Shown one piece after another: positions 52,799 through 60,988 of a stretch of 64,000 nucleotides of DNA. The stretch comes from a bacterium ADurb.Bin236 (GTDB taxonomy: Bacteria; UBP15; UBA6099), in NCBI GenBank assembly GCA_002069885.1, contig MWCD01000013.1:1-64000 (forward strand), in the 5' to 3' direction. The notes below the pieces were generated by a model. The model made no database searches and was not told the DNA's origin. It saw only the letters and a list, made by a program, of their open reading frames with translations. Numbering within the stretch: the first letter of the stretch is position 1; every line of letters begins with the position of its first letter. The translations under genes and the position numbers were made by a program.

Positions 52799-54199
52799 AT
52801 GGAAAAAGTGATAGTTGTTGACGACGACACGGCGATCCTCCGGTTCGCCGCTTTTCATTTGAAGCGCATGGGTTGCGACCCGGTGGAACTGTCCGACGGC
52901 GCAGCCCTCACCCCTGAAGTAATTACCGCAGAGCGCCCGTCCGCGATACTGATAGATATGCTCATGCCCGGAAGGTCCGGACTCGACACCCTTGAAGCCC
53001 TGCATCCCTCGTTCGAGAGCGTTCCGTTCATTATGATGACGGCTCACGGCAGCATCGAGACCGCAGTCGAGGCGATGCGCCGGGGCGCGTTCGATTTCAT
53101 CTCCAAGCCGCTCGATCCCACGCGGCTTGAAATCGCGGTGAACCATGCGATAAGAACGACCCAGATGTCCCGCAAACTCGCAGAGCTTGCCACTTCGGCG
53201 CGCGGCCGCAACGAATACCACGGAATGGTCGGCGGCAACGAGTCGATGCGCAAGATTTACGACACCATAGAAGTTGTGGCTCCGAGCAACGCGACGGCGC
53301 TCATCACCGGAGAAAGCGGCACGGGCAAGGAACTGGTCGCCCGCGCCCTGCACTCCGTCAGCGGCAGAAAAGGCCATCTCATAGAAGTGAACTGCGGCGC
53401 AATCCCTTCGGAACTTATTGAAAGCGAACTGTTCGGACATGAAAAAGGGGCTTTCACAGGGGCCTCGGCGCGACGAACCGGCGCGGCGGAAAACGCCGAC
53501 GGCGGCTCTCTCTTCCTCGACGAAATCTGCGAGCTTCCCCTCAATATGCAGGTGAAACTCCTTCGCTTTCTTCAGGAAAGATACATCCAGCGCGTCGGCG
53601 GAAACGAAAAAATCACTATCGACGCCCGAATAATCTCCGCCACCAAGAAAGACCCTTTGGAGGAAGTCCGCGCGGGCCGCTTCCGGGACGACCTATTCTA
53701 CCGGCTAAATGTGATACCGATTCACATCCCGCCCCTGCGCCTCAGGGCGGACGACATCCCCGCTCTGTGCGACCGCTTTCTGCGGCGGATATGCGAAGAA
53801 AACGGCGTCCCCTTCAAAGGCGTCCGTCCGGACGCGATGGAAATCCTCATGCGCCACACATGGCCCGGCAATATCCGAGAGTTGAAAAATACCATCGAAA
53901 GAATCGCCATCATGAACAGAAGCGGCTCCGTGACCGCCGCTATGATTCCGGAGAGCATCGTCGAGGAAGCCAAGAAAAACAGGCCGCTCCCCGTCTCCCT
54001 CTCAGGCTCCGGCTCAGGAGCGGAGGAAATTATCCCTTTCGAGCAGGTAAAAAGAGAGACTTTCGAGCGCGCGGTTAGAATTTGCGGCGGCAACGTCGTC
54101 GAAGCCGCAAAGAAACTCGGCGTCGGATACAACACCATATATAGGTTGATGAAAAACACGCCGCAGGATAACCGCCGCCGAACGCACATCCCGGATTAG
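52799..54199 (+). CDS. NtrC-family sigma54-dependent response regulator
   Basis: The 466-residue protein has a receiver (~3-122; VIVVDDDTAILRF, Asp in AILIDMLMPGRSG, SKPLDP), an AAA+ domain (~140-375; Walker A GESGTGKE, GAFTGA, GGSLFLDEICELP, RDDLFYRLNV) and a Fis-type DNA-binding end (~425-455; NVVEAAKKLGVGYNTIYRLM). ATG 52799 is used because the conserved receiver begins there; a TATAAT lies 8 bases upstream, so the mRNA may be nearly leaderless. Together with the protein at 49783 it is a candidate activator of the sigma54 promoters in this window. A strong terminator follows. Confidence 0.92.
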   Translation: MEKVIVVDDDTAILRFAAFHLKRMGCDPVELSDGAALTPEVITAERPSAILIDMLMPGRSGLDTLEALHPSFESVPFIMMTAHGSIETAVEAMRRGAFDFISKPLDPTRLEIAVNHAIRTTQMSRKLAELATSARGRNEYHGMVGGNESMRKIYDTIEVVAPSNATALITGESGTGKELVARALHSVSGRKGHLIEVNCGAIPSELIESELFGHEKGAFTGASARRTGAAENADGGSLFLDEICELPLNMQVKLLRFLQERYIQRVGGNEKITIDARIISATKKDPLEEVRAGRFRDDLFYRLNVIPIHIPPLRLRADDIPALCDRFLRRICEENGVPFKGVRPDAMEILMRHTWPGNIRELKNTIERIAIMNRSGSVTAAMIPESIVEEAKKNRPLPVSLSGSGSGAEEIIPFEQVKRETFERAVRICGGNVVEAAKKLGVGYNTIYRLMKNTPQDNRRRTHIPD

Positions 54200-54200
54200 C

Positions 54201-54238
54201 AAACCCGAATCCGCCATTATGATTCGGGTTTGAAATTT
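54201..54238 (+). terminator. Rho-independent terminator after the NtrC-type gene
   Basis: AAACCCGAATC (54201-54211) and GATTCGGGTTT (54221-54231) form a perfect 11-bp stem, followed shortly by TTTTT. Confidence 0.85.
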
Positions 54239-54287
54239 TTCCTTCGGTTTTTTCCTCCTTGGTTTCTCTTTATTGCGCGCCTCGCGA

Positions 54288-54316
54288 TTGTGCGCGGGAA
54301 GGATGTATGTTATATT
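54288..54316 (+). promoter_or_regulatory. Sigma70 promoter of the tRNA-binding protein gene
   Basis: TTGTGC (54288-54293) and TATATT (54311-54316) are 17 bases apart; ATG 54364 lies 47 bases downstream behind GGAGGCGGGAG. Confidence 0.6.
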
Positions 54317-54363
54317 AGCAGACGCGCGCAAGCGCGACACGGACGGGAGGCGGGAGCATAGGA

Positions 54364-54702
54364 ATGGCTGCTGACGAAACACAGGTAGACATATCGGAGT
54401 TCGCGAGGCTCGACTTGAGGACGGGAACCGTTCTCGAAGCGGCTGCGGTGGAAGGCTCGGACAAGCTGGTCGTGATGAAGATAGACATCGGCGGAGAGGT
54501 CAGGCAAATCGTCGCCAGCATCCGCGCCTCTTACGCTCCGGAGTCCCTAGCCGGCAAAAAGACGGTCGTGCTGGCGAACCTGAAGAAGGCGCTTATTCGG
54601 GGAGTCGAGAGCCACGGGATGATTCTCGCCGCCGGCTCGCCGGAAGGCATAGTTCTTTTGAGGCCGGAGAGCGACATCGACAGCGGCGTGAGAATCAGGT
54701 GA
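54364..54702 (+). CDS. Stand-alone tRNA-binding domain protein (MetG C-terminal/CsaA-like)
   Basis: The 112-residue protein is one OB-fold EMAPII-type domain: FARLDLRTGTVLEAAAVEGSDKLVVMKIDIGGEVRQIVASI...LAGKKTVVLANLKKALIRGVESHGMILAA. The same domain forms the C-terminus of many methionyl-tRNA synthetases and the free proteins Trbp111 and CsaA, which bind tRNA or act in export. It acts in the cytoplasm and usually as a dimer. Length fits the free form. No metG is adjacent, so whether it serves a short MetRS encoded elsewhere is open. Confidence 0.88.
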   Translation: MAADETQVDISEFARLDLRTGTVLEAAAVEGSDKLVVMKIDIGGEVRQIVASIRASYAPESLAGKKTVVLANLKKALIRGVESHGMILAAGSPEGIVLLRPESDIDSGVRIR

Positions 54703-54735
54703 AAGGCCCCGCCGAGGGGCGGGCGCGATTGATTC

Positions 54736-55317
54736 ATGGAATCCGAAAATATTATCCTCAAAAAAATCGCCGAACAGCTTGAAGTCGTCGGCAAGGAACA
54801 CGAGACCGCCAAGAACGACCTTCAGGCTCTTGTAGAGTCTTTCATCTCCGACATCAGCGTTAACATGAAGAAATACGTCATGAGCAACGTGCGTCGCGAA
54901 GCCCGCAAAGCGCCGGACGCCGCCGCCGGGCTTGATGACTCTCAGATCGAAACCCTCCGGCTCGATCTGGACTCTTCCCTCGAACCGGAAATCGAGCGCG
55001 TGCTAGCCCTCCTTCGCGACAACTCCGAATGGATGGACGACGATACCACCTTCCTCGACATCAACTCCAAAGCTTGGAAGGCAATCAAGTCTATCGAAAC
55101 CCCTGTGAACTCCACCCTTGAGAAATACGGGCTGAACCCCATAAACCTGAAAAACTGGACTTGGCTGTCCGCCGAGATAGACGCCCTCATCACCACCGGA
55201 TTCCCCGGAGCAAAAAAAGAGTTCGTCGACAAATCAAAACAACTCAGATACCTTCAATCCCGGTTCCACGAGGAATCCCGAATGAAGGATGTTCTTGGCC
55301 GTTTAGACAGCCTGTAA
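54736..55317 (+). CDS. Hypothetical helical protein
   Basis: The 193-residue protein is helical throughout, with coiled-coil-like stretches (ILKKIAEQLEVVGKEHETAK at 7-26; KEFVDKSKQLRYLQSRFHEE near the end) and no signal peptide. No family is recognised. It is 33 bases after the tRNA-binding protein gene and probably shares its promoter. The ribosome binding site before ATG 54736 is poor. It may be a cytoplasmic structural or adaptor protein; nothing more can be said. Confidence 0.6.
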   Translation: MESENIILKKIAEQLEVVGKEHETAKNDLQALVESFISDISVNMKKYVMSNVRREARKAPDAAAGLDDSQIETLRLDLDSSLEPEIERVLALLRDNSEWMDDDTTFLDINSKAWKAIKSIETPVNSTLEKYGLNPINLKNWTWLSAEIDALITTGFPGAKKEFVDKSKQLRYLQSRFHEESRMKDVLGRLDSL

Positions 55318-55504
55318 CCCCCCTACGCCGCTCTTGCGGCGGCCGACTTCGCGCCTCCGGCTTACATACAGCAACTTTGCAAAGACATTCTCTGAAAAGC
55401 AACCTCATGAAGCCCCTTTCCAAATATCTTTTCCCATGACACGCGCCGATGGGGAGAGCGAAGATCCGCCTTCGGCGCCAGCGTGAAACGTTTTGAAAGG
55501 GATT

Positions 55505-55538
55505 TTAAGGGAAAACTTTTTCAAAAGCTTTCCCTTAA
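55505..55538. repeat. Strong A/T-rich hairpin repeat at a gene end
   Basis: TTAAGGGAAA (55505-55514) and TTTCCCTTAA (55529-55538) form a 10-bp stem, continued by CTTTT/AAAAG inside. It overlaps the stop codon of the minus-strand membrane-protein gene, so it likely ends that transcript. It is very similar to the element at 10172-10205. The remaining gap (55318-55500) shows nothing else. Confidence 0.6.
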
Positions 55539-56920
55539 CCGCCCTCTTTGCCGTCTTTGCGTTGTCGCCGTAAAGCCACAGCTCCGGGCAGCCAGACGAG
55601 CGCGATTGAGAGAGCTAGAAAAGCGAAGTTGCCGTAGCCGAGAGAAACGCCGAAAGGGGCTAGAGCGGCCGCCGCAAGATTCTGCGCCCCCGCAGCCGCC
55701 TCCCATATCCGCTCAGGCATAAATCTGTCCGCGCCGACAACGTTCACCGCGAGAGAAACCGCGGACGCGGCGGCGAACGCGGCCCGCGCGGCGGGCCGCT
55801 TCATGTCCAGCCCTGTCAGCGCAACGACAAGGAACGGAAGCAGCGGAGTCATGAAACGCGCGCTGTAAGCGTCGAACCATCCGACGCCGGTGTTGATGAA
55901 CAGCAACGCGGCGGCCATCGCCGCGAACGCCGCGCCCGCGCGCGGATCCGACTTCGCGTAACGCCGGAACGCAACCGCCGCCAGAATCGCGGGCGGGAAC
56001 GTTATGACGAATCCCCATCCGTCGCGGTTGATTCCGAACAGCAGAACGGCGAGCCGCTTCAGGCCTTCCGGGCCGGGGGCCGACACGCCGAAGAATCCGC
56101 TCGAGTGGTACTGCCCGAACAGGGCGGCGTATTTGTAAGAGAGCGGCCACGGCGCGCCGAAAGCCGCGTCGTGATACAGGAGCAGGGCCGCTATCGGGAC
56201 AGCGAATCCCGCAACCGCCGGGAACGCCGCGCGGCGTCCGAACGAAGCGCCGTAAACGACGAGGCACGCGGCGGGAGCCGCCGCGTAGTAGTCGCTCGCC
56301 GCCGCCGCTCCGGCCAGCAGGCCGACCAGCGCCGCCGCCCGCGCCGCCCCTTCTCCGCGCTTCAGCGCCGTCATGCTTATAAATGACGCGAACAAGCAGA
56401 ACGCCGTCAGCGACGACGAGAAAAAGATGCTGCCGTAGAACAAGGCGGGAGAACCAATGCCGTAAAGAAGCGCGAGAGCCACCCTTCCGCCCTCCCCGGC
56501 CCACGACGCCGGCGCGCTCCGGTATATCAGCAGCGACGTCAACGCCGCGCACAGACCGGACACCATCAGACTGACGATGAACATCCGCCACGGCATCGGC
56601 AACCCCGCCGCCCGCGCCGCCGCATACGCCGGAACCGCCACGAACGACCCCAGCGGAGCCTTGTCGCTCAGCACGACCACCCGCCCGTCGTCCCGCTTCA
56701 CTATCGCGTAGTCCCTCATCTTCCATCCGTCCGAGGTAACCTCCGGCAGGATGTCCGTAATCTCTAAACTGCCGCGTTCGGCCAGCGCCACAGTCAGGCT
56801 GAACCGGGACGCGTCGTTTGTCGTCATGTAGAAATTAGTGAAAAAAGCGCACGCGATAAAAACGGACAGGAACACTTTGAGGCCGTTGCCGCGCGCCGCG
56901 TTTGAGTTCATATCAGCCAT
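55535..56920 (-). CDS. Multi-pass membrane protein, GT-C glycosyltransferase-like
   Basis: The 461-residue protein has about ten membrane segments. An early loop of about 60 residues after the first span carries acidic residues and the motif LSDKAPLGSFVAVPAYA. Many bacterial GT-C-type (dolichol/polyprenol-phosphate sugar-using) membrane proteins have a similar first loop with D/E and a KAP...P-Y segment. Function would be transfer of a sugar from a lipid carrier outside the inner membrane. The assignment is by architecture only. ATG 56920 or 56911 is the start; neither has a strong ribosome site. It is 21 bases downstream of trpD on the same strand. Confidence 0.6.
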   Translation of the reverse strand: MADMNSNAARGNGLKVFLSVFIACAFFTNFYMTTNDASRFSLTVALAERGSLEITDILPEVTSDGWKMRDYAIVKRDDGRVVVLSDKAPLGSFVAVPAYAAARAAGLPMPWRMFIVSLMVSGLCAALTSLLIYRSAPASWAGEGGRVALALLYGIGSPALFYGSIFFSSSLTAFCLFASFISMTALKRGEGAARAAALVGLLAGAAAASDYYAAAPAACLVVYGASFGRRAAFPAVAGFAVPIAALLLYHDAAFGAPWPLSYKYAALFGQYHSSGFFGVSAPGPEGLKRLAVLLFGINRDGWGFVITFPPAILAAVAFRRYAKSDPRAGAAFAAMAAALLFINTGVGWFDAYSARFMTPLLPFLVVALTGLDMKRPAARAAFAAASAVSLAVNVVGADRFMPERIWEAAAGAQNLAAAALAPFGVSLGYGNFAFLALSIALVWLPGAVALRRQRKDGKEGG

Positions 56921-56941
56921 CTCGGAGCCGCGCCGGGCGGC

Positions 56942-57997
56942 TCACCTGTTGCTCTCGGCGATGAGAAGTTCGAGTTTTCTGAGAGCGGAGCCGGAGTCGA
57001 TGCTTTCAGCGGCGGCGCGGATGCCGTCGGCGAAGTTCCCCGCGCGCCCGGCCACAATCAGGGCCGCCGCCGCGTTCAACAAAACAACATCCCTCTTGGC
57101 CCCCTTGGCGCCCCGAAGAACGTTCAGCGCTATCTCCGCGTTCGCCGGCGCGTCCCCGCCCCTTATCGCCGCCGGAGTCGCCCGCCTCATCCCGAAATCC
57201 TCCGGCTTTATCTCGTACGTCCTCACACGCCCGCTCTTCAGCTCAGAGACCCGCGTCTCCCCCGTTATCGTTATCTCGTCGTAACTGTGAGAGCCGTGAA
57301 CCACCATCGCCGCGCGCGCCCCGAGGTTCTTCAGAACCCGCGCCATCGTCTCCGTCAGTTCCGGCTTGTACACCCCCAGCGCCTGCACGTTCGCCCCGGC
57401 GGGATTCGTCAGCGGCCCCAGCACGTTGAATATCGTCCTCACCCCTATCTCCCGCCTCGGTCCGATCGCGTGCTTCATCGCGCTGTGGAACAACGGCGCG
57501 AACATGAACCCGATTCCCACCCGCTCGACGCAGTCCTTCACCCGCTCCGGCGGCAGATCGATGTTCACCCCAAGAGCCTGCACGACATCCGCGCTCCCGC
57601 ATCTGCTGGACACCGACCTGTTGCCGTGCTTGGCCACCGTCACACCGGCTCCCGCCGCCACGAACGCTGTTGCCGTCGATATATTGAACGTGTTCGTTCC
57701 GTCCCCGCCCGTGCCGCACGTGTCGAGAATCGTTTCCTGATCAATATTGATATCTTCCCGGTCGATGTTGACGAGAGAAGTGCGCCTGACATTCAGTTTG
57801 AGAGCCTTTTCGCGCATCGCCTCCGCGCATCCCGTAATCTCGTCTATAGTCTCGCCCTTCATGCGCAGCGCCGTGATAAGGCAAGCGATCTGAGCCGGAG
57901 TCGCCCCGCCGCTCATTATCTCCTCCATAGCCGCGCGCGCCTCCGCCCGCGTCAGATTCTTCCCTTCCACCGCCTTCTTTATCGCTTCCTTTATCAT
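56942..57997 (-). CDS. trpD: Anthranilate phosphoribosyltransferase
   Basis: The 351-residue enzyme joins anthranilate to PRPP in tryptophan synthesis. Marks include the N-terminal helical domain ([26 protein letters not shown]), the PRPP site [39 protein letters not shown], and the conserved [37 protein letters not shown]. The length is normal. ATG 57997 is the second of a GTG-ATG pair. No other trp gene is adjacent; the neighbour downstream is a membrane protein, so the trp pathway is scattered or this copy is orphaned. Confidence 0.95.
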   Translation of the reverse strand: MIKEAIKKAVEGKNLTRAEARAAMEEIMSGGATPAQIACLITALRMKGETIDEITGCAEAMREKALKLNVRRTSLVNIDREDINIDQETILDTCGTGGDGTNTFNISTATAFVAAGAGVTVAKHGNRSVSSRCGSADVVQALGVNIDLPPERVKDCVERVGIGFMFAPLFHSAMKHAIGPRREIGVRTIFNVLGPLTNPAGANVQALGVYKPELTETMARVLKNLGARAAMVVHGSHSYDEITITGETRVSELKSGRVRTYEIKPEDFGMRRATPAAIRGGDAPANAEIALNVLRGAKGAKRDVVLLNAAAALIVAGRAGNFADGIRAAAESIDSGSALRKLELLIAESNR

Positions 57998-58027
57998 CAC
58001 GTTCAGCCCCCGACCGGATTTTTCCGA

Positions 58028-58057
58028 ATTCTACAACAACAGGCCCCGAACATCCAA
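58028..58057 (-). promoter_or_regulatory. Likely sigma70 promoter of trpD
   Basis: On the minus strand TTGGAT (58057-58052) and TAGAAT (58033-58028) are 18 bases apart, with the coding start about 30 bases on. Confidence 0.5.
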
Positions 58058-58200
58058 CACAAACTGCCACAAACGACACTCCCCCCCCCCGCCATTCCCA
58101 AATCATCCGGCAAGCCATTGCGGCAAATATGAATTCGTTCAAAACAACTTCACTCTGTTAAATGCCGCAAAGACGTAATAAAGCGCCGTTTTCGCGCAAA

Positions 58201-58230
58201 TTGATTGAAATTATCTGTCTATTTTATTAT
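58201..58230 (+). promoter_or_regulatory. Likely sigma70 promoter of the 2-oxoacid oxidoreductase operon
   Basis: TTGATT (58201-58206) and TATTAT (58225-58230) are 18 bases apart; the ferredoxin subunit starts 57 bases downstream. A run of C at 58081-58090 lies in the same gap. Confidence 0.5.
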
Positions 58231-58286
58231 CCTTTCTAAGCGCGCCGGGCGGCGCGAAAGCCGACAACACGGGATGGAACAAGAAC

Positions 58287-58496
58287 GTGGCTTACATAAC
58301 ATTCGACACTGATAAATGCAAAGGCTGCGGCGTCTGCGCCGACAACTGCCCCCAGACCCTCATATCGATGGACGAGGAACGGATGAACGCGCTGGGCTAC
58401 CGGCCCGCGGTCTTCGCTGACCCGGAAGGCCGCTGCAAGGGCTGTAAAATCTGCGCGGAGATGTGCCCGGACATCTGCATCGAAGTGTACAAATAA
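58287..58496 (+). CDS. korD: 2-oxoacid:ferredoxin oxidoreductase, 2[4Fe-4S] delta subunit
   Basis: The 69-residue protein has two ferredoxin motifs, CKGCGVCADNCP and CKGCKICAEMCP, each binding a 4Fe-4S cluster. It passes electrons from the catalytic subunits to ferredoxin. The start is GTG 58287, fixed by the family N-terminus. It opens a four-gene operon (delta, alpha, beta, gamma) typical of anaerobes. Confidence 0.9.
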   Translation: MAYITFDTDKCKGCGVCADNCPQTLISMDEERMNALGYRPAVFADPEGRCKGCKICAEMCPDICIEVYK

Positions 58497-58517
58497 CCCG
58501 CGCGACGGAGTTGAACT

Positions 58518-59573
58518 ATGGCGCTCACACTGACTAAAGGCAACGAGGCGATCGCCGAAGGCGCTATCCACGCCGGTTGCAGGTTCTATTTCGGATACCC
58601 CATCACTCCCCAGAACGATATCCCTGAATATCTCGCCAGAGAGATGCCGAAAATCGGCGGCACTTTCATTCAGGCCGAAAGCGAGATAGCTTCCATCAAC
58701 ATGGTGCTCGGCGCGGCGGCGGCGGGCGCGCGCGTCATGACTTCCTCCTCCGGCCCCGGCGTCTCCCTCATGCAGGAAGGCATTTCCTATCTGGCCGGCT
58801 CCGAGCTTCCCGCGCTCGTCGTCTATATCTCCCGCATAGGCCCCGGTCTCGGCGGCATCGCCCCCACTCAGGGCGACTATAAACAGGTCACTTCCGGCGG
58901 CGGCCACGGCGACTACTACACCATCGTCCTCGCCCCGGCTTCCGTTCAGGAGATGTTCTCGCTCACCATCAAGGCGTTCGAGCTGGCGGACAAATACCGC
59001 AACCCGGCCCTGCTGTTGTGCGACGCCATCCTCGGCCAAATGAAAGAACCGGTCGAGATCGGCCCCCGCCCCGACTTCAAAGATATCTCCCTGCCGGACA
59101 AACCTTGGGCGCTCAACGGAAACGCGGGCCGCAAATCCAACCTCATCAAGTCTCTCTACCTCGGCGACGGCGAGATGGAAGTCCAGAACTGGATGCTGTT
59201 TGACAAATATAACAAGATGAAACAGGAAGACACATATTTCGAGACGACGGACGTGGATGACGCGGAGCTTCTGGTGGTCGCGTTCGGCTCCTGCTCCCGG
59301 ATGGCGCAGACGGGCATCGATATGGCGCGCGAGCAGGGCATGAAAGTCGGAATGCTACGCCCGATCTCGCTGTTCCCGTTCCCTGAGAAAGCGGTGGCCG
59401 AGCTTTCAGCCCGCATCCCGAAAGTCCTCGTCGTCGAGATGAACACCGGGCAGATGTACAAGGACGTGAAAGTGAATCTGGACCGAGCGGCGGACATTCA
59501 TCTGTACGCCCGGCCCGGCGGCGGCCTGCCCACTCCGGACGACGTGCTCGAAGAAATCAAAAAAATTTACTAA
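58518..59573 (+). CDS. korA: 2-oxoacid:ferredoxin oxidoreductase, alpha subunit
   Basis: The 351-residue subunit has the family N-terminus GNEAIAEGAIHAGCRFYFGYPITPQNDIPEYLA, AESEIASINMVLGAAAAGARVMTSSSGPG and APTQGDYKQVTSGGGHG. A C-terminal transketolase-like part (LLVVAFGSCSRMAQTGI...GMLRPISLFPFPEKAV) follows. It partners the TPP-binding beta subunit to decarboxylate a 2-oxoacid to an acyl-CoA and reduced ferredoxin. The sequence is also close to proteins called VorB (branched-chain 2-oxoacid), so the substrate (2-oxoglutarate or 2-oxoisovalerate) is unresolved. ATG 58518 is 21 bases after the delta gene. Confidence 0.92.
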   Translation: MALTLTKGNEAIAEGAIHAGCRFYFGYPITPQNDIPEYLAREMPKIGGTFIQAESEIASINMVLGAAAAGARVMTSSSGPGVSLMQEGISYLAGSELPALVVYISRIGPGLGGIAPTQGDYKQVTSGGGHGDYYTIVLAPASVQEMFSLTIKAFELADKYRNPALLLCDAILGQMKEPVEIGPRPDFKDISLPDKPWALNGNAGRKSNLIKSLYLGDGEMEVQNWMLFDKYNKMKQEDTYFETTDVDDAELLVVAFGSCSRMAQTGIDMAREQGMKVGMLRPISLFPFPEKAVAELSARIPKVLVVEMNTGQMYKDVKVNLDRAADIHLYARPGGGLPTPDDVLEEIKKIY

Positions 59574-59601
59574 CACGGCCCGCAAAGATTGGACGGCTGA
59601 T

Positions 59602-60384
59602 ATGAGCGAAAACATTACCCCGGCGACGGGCCCGAAAAAAATCATGGGGCGGCCCAAGTGCCTCAACGACGTCACATTCCACTTCTGCCCCGGATGCAAC
59701 CACGGCAACGTCCACAAGATGATTGGCGAAGCTATCGACGAATACGGGATTCAGGACAGGACGATAGGAGTGGCGGGAGTAGGCTGCGGCGTGTTCCTCT
59801 ATAACTATGTGGACGTGGATGTGCTGGAAGCCCCGCACGGGCGCGCCTGCGCGGAAGCCACCGGCATCAACCGCGTTCACCCGGACAAAATCATCTTCAC
59901 CTATCAGGGCGACGGCGATCTGGCCGCAATCGGGCTGGCCGAGACCGTCCACACCGCCAACAGGGGCGAAAATATCACAGTCATCTTCGTCAACAACACA
60001 GTGTACGGAATGACCGGCGGGCAGATGGCCCCCACAACTCTGCTCGGCCAGAAGTCCACAACGTCCCCGTACGGCCGCGAGTTCATGGGCGACGGATATC
60101 CCATCAAGATGTGCGAAATGCTCGCCACGCTCGAAGGAACCGCCTTCGTCGCCCGCGTCGCATGCGACACCCCGAAAAATCTGATGACCGCAAAAAAGGC
60201 CATCAAAAAAGCTTTCAAAATGCAGATAGACCAGATGGGATTCTCCTTCGTCGAAATCCTGTCCACCTGCCCCACCAACTGGGGCATGACCCCGCAACAG
60301 GCATACAAGAGGGTCGCCGCCGAGATGATTCCTTATTTCCCTCTCGGCATTTTCAAGGAAAGAACCACTGCCGACTACATGTGA
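59602..60384 (+). CDS. korB: 2-oxoacid:ferredoxin oxidoreductase, TPP-binding beta subunit
   Basis: The 260-residue subunit binds thiamine pyrophosphate: FCPGCNHGNVHKMIGEAI at the N-terminus, AGVGCGVF, then GDGDLAAIGLAETVHTANRGENITVIFVNNTVYGMTGGQMAPTT, the GDG...NN pattern that holds Mg-TPP. A 4Fe-4S ligand set is not complete in the subunit, as is usual when the delta subunit is separate. The length fits. It is 28 bases after the alpha gene. Confidence 0.92.
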   Translation: MSENITPATGPKKIMGRPKCLNDVTFHFCPGCNHGNVHKMIGEAIDEYGIQDRTIGVAGVGCGVFLYNYVDVDVLEAPHGRACAEATGINRVHPDKIIFTYQGDGDLAAIGLAETVHTANRGENITVIFVNNTVYGMTGGQMAPTTLLGQKSTTSPYGREFMGDGYPIKMCEMLATLEGTAFVARVACDTPKNLMTAKKAIKKAFKMQIDQMGFSFVEILSTCPTNWGMTPQQAYKRVAAEMIPYFPLGIFKERTTADYM

Positions 60385-60414
60385 CGCGAGCCGGCGTCAG
60401 GGGAGAATAGCGCG

Positions 60415-60963
60415 ATGTACTACGATGTGATGATGGCTGGTTTCGGCGGTCAGGGAATTCTGATGATAGGAGACCTGCTGGCGCTAACCGCGATGAACGA
60501 AGGCCGCCATACGACATGGATGCCGGCCTACGGCGTCGAGATGCGCGGCGGCACGGCAAACTGCACTGTGGTCATCTCCGACAAACGCATCGGCTCCCCC
60601 ATAACCGCCCGGCCTCACTCGGCCGTCATCATGTCAAAACCCGCGCTCCAAAAATTCGCCCCGCGAGTGCGCCCCGGCGGCGTATTGGTCGCCAACGCCT
60701 CTTTCATGAAACCTGAAGACGCGGGCCGCGACGACCTCCAGTCCGTCTTCATCCCCGCCGTTGATCTGGCCACCGAACTAGGAAACGAGCGCACCGCCAG
60801 CATGATCGCCCTCGGAGCCTACATCGAGAAAACAGGCGTCGTCACGCTCGAAGACGCAGTCGCCGCCCTCGATTCCACTCTGCCCGAAAAAAGAAAAAAA
60901 CTCCTTCCCATAAACGTCGCCGCCCTCGAACGGGGACGCGACTTCGTCCGCAACGGAAAATAA
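60415..60963 (+). CDS. korC: 2-oxoacid:ferredoxin oxidoreductase, gamma subunit
   Basis: The 182-residue subunit belongs to the pyruvate/ketoisovalerate oxidoreductase gamma family: MAGFGGQGILMIGDLLALTAMNEGRHTTWMPAYGVEMRGGTANCTVVIS, with the diagnostic G-F-G-G-Q-G and the E-M-R-G-G segment. It completes the four-subunit enzyme. GGGGAGAATAGCG precedes ATG 60415. The end is 25 bases before the photolyase gene, which may be on the same transcript. Confidence 0.92.
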   Translation: MYYDVMMAGFGGQGILMIGDLLALTAMNEGRHTTWMPAYGVEMRGGTANCTVVISDKRIGSPITARPHSAVIMSKPALQKFAPRVRPGGVLVANASFMKPEDAGRDDLQSVFIPAVDLATELGNERTASMIALGAYIEKTGVVTLEDAVAALDSTLPEKRKKLLPINVAALERGRDFVRNGK

Positions 60964-60988
60964 CGCCCCCGAACCCGGAGCGTGCGGA

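Noticed and set aside
58081-58090. Run of C as a functional element
   Set aside because: A simple homopolymer in a gap; more likely a slippage or sequencing-error hotspot.
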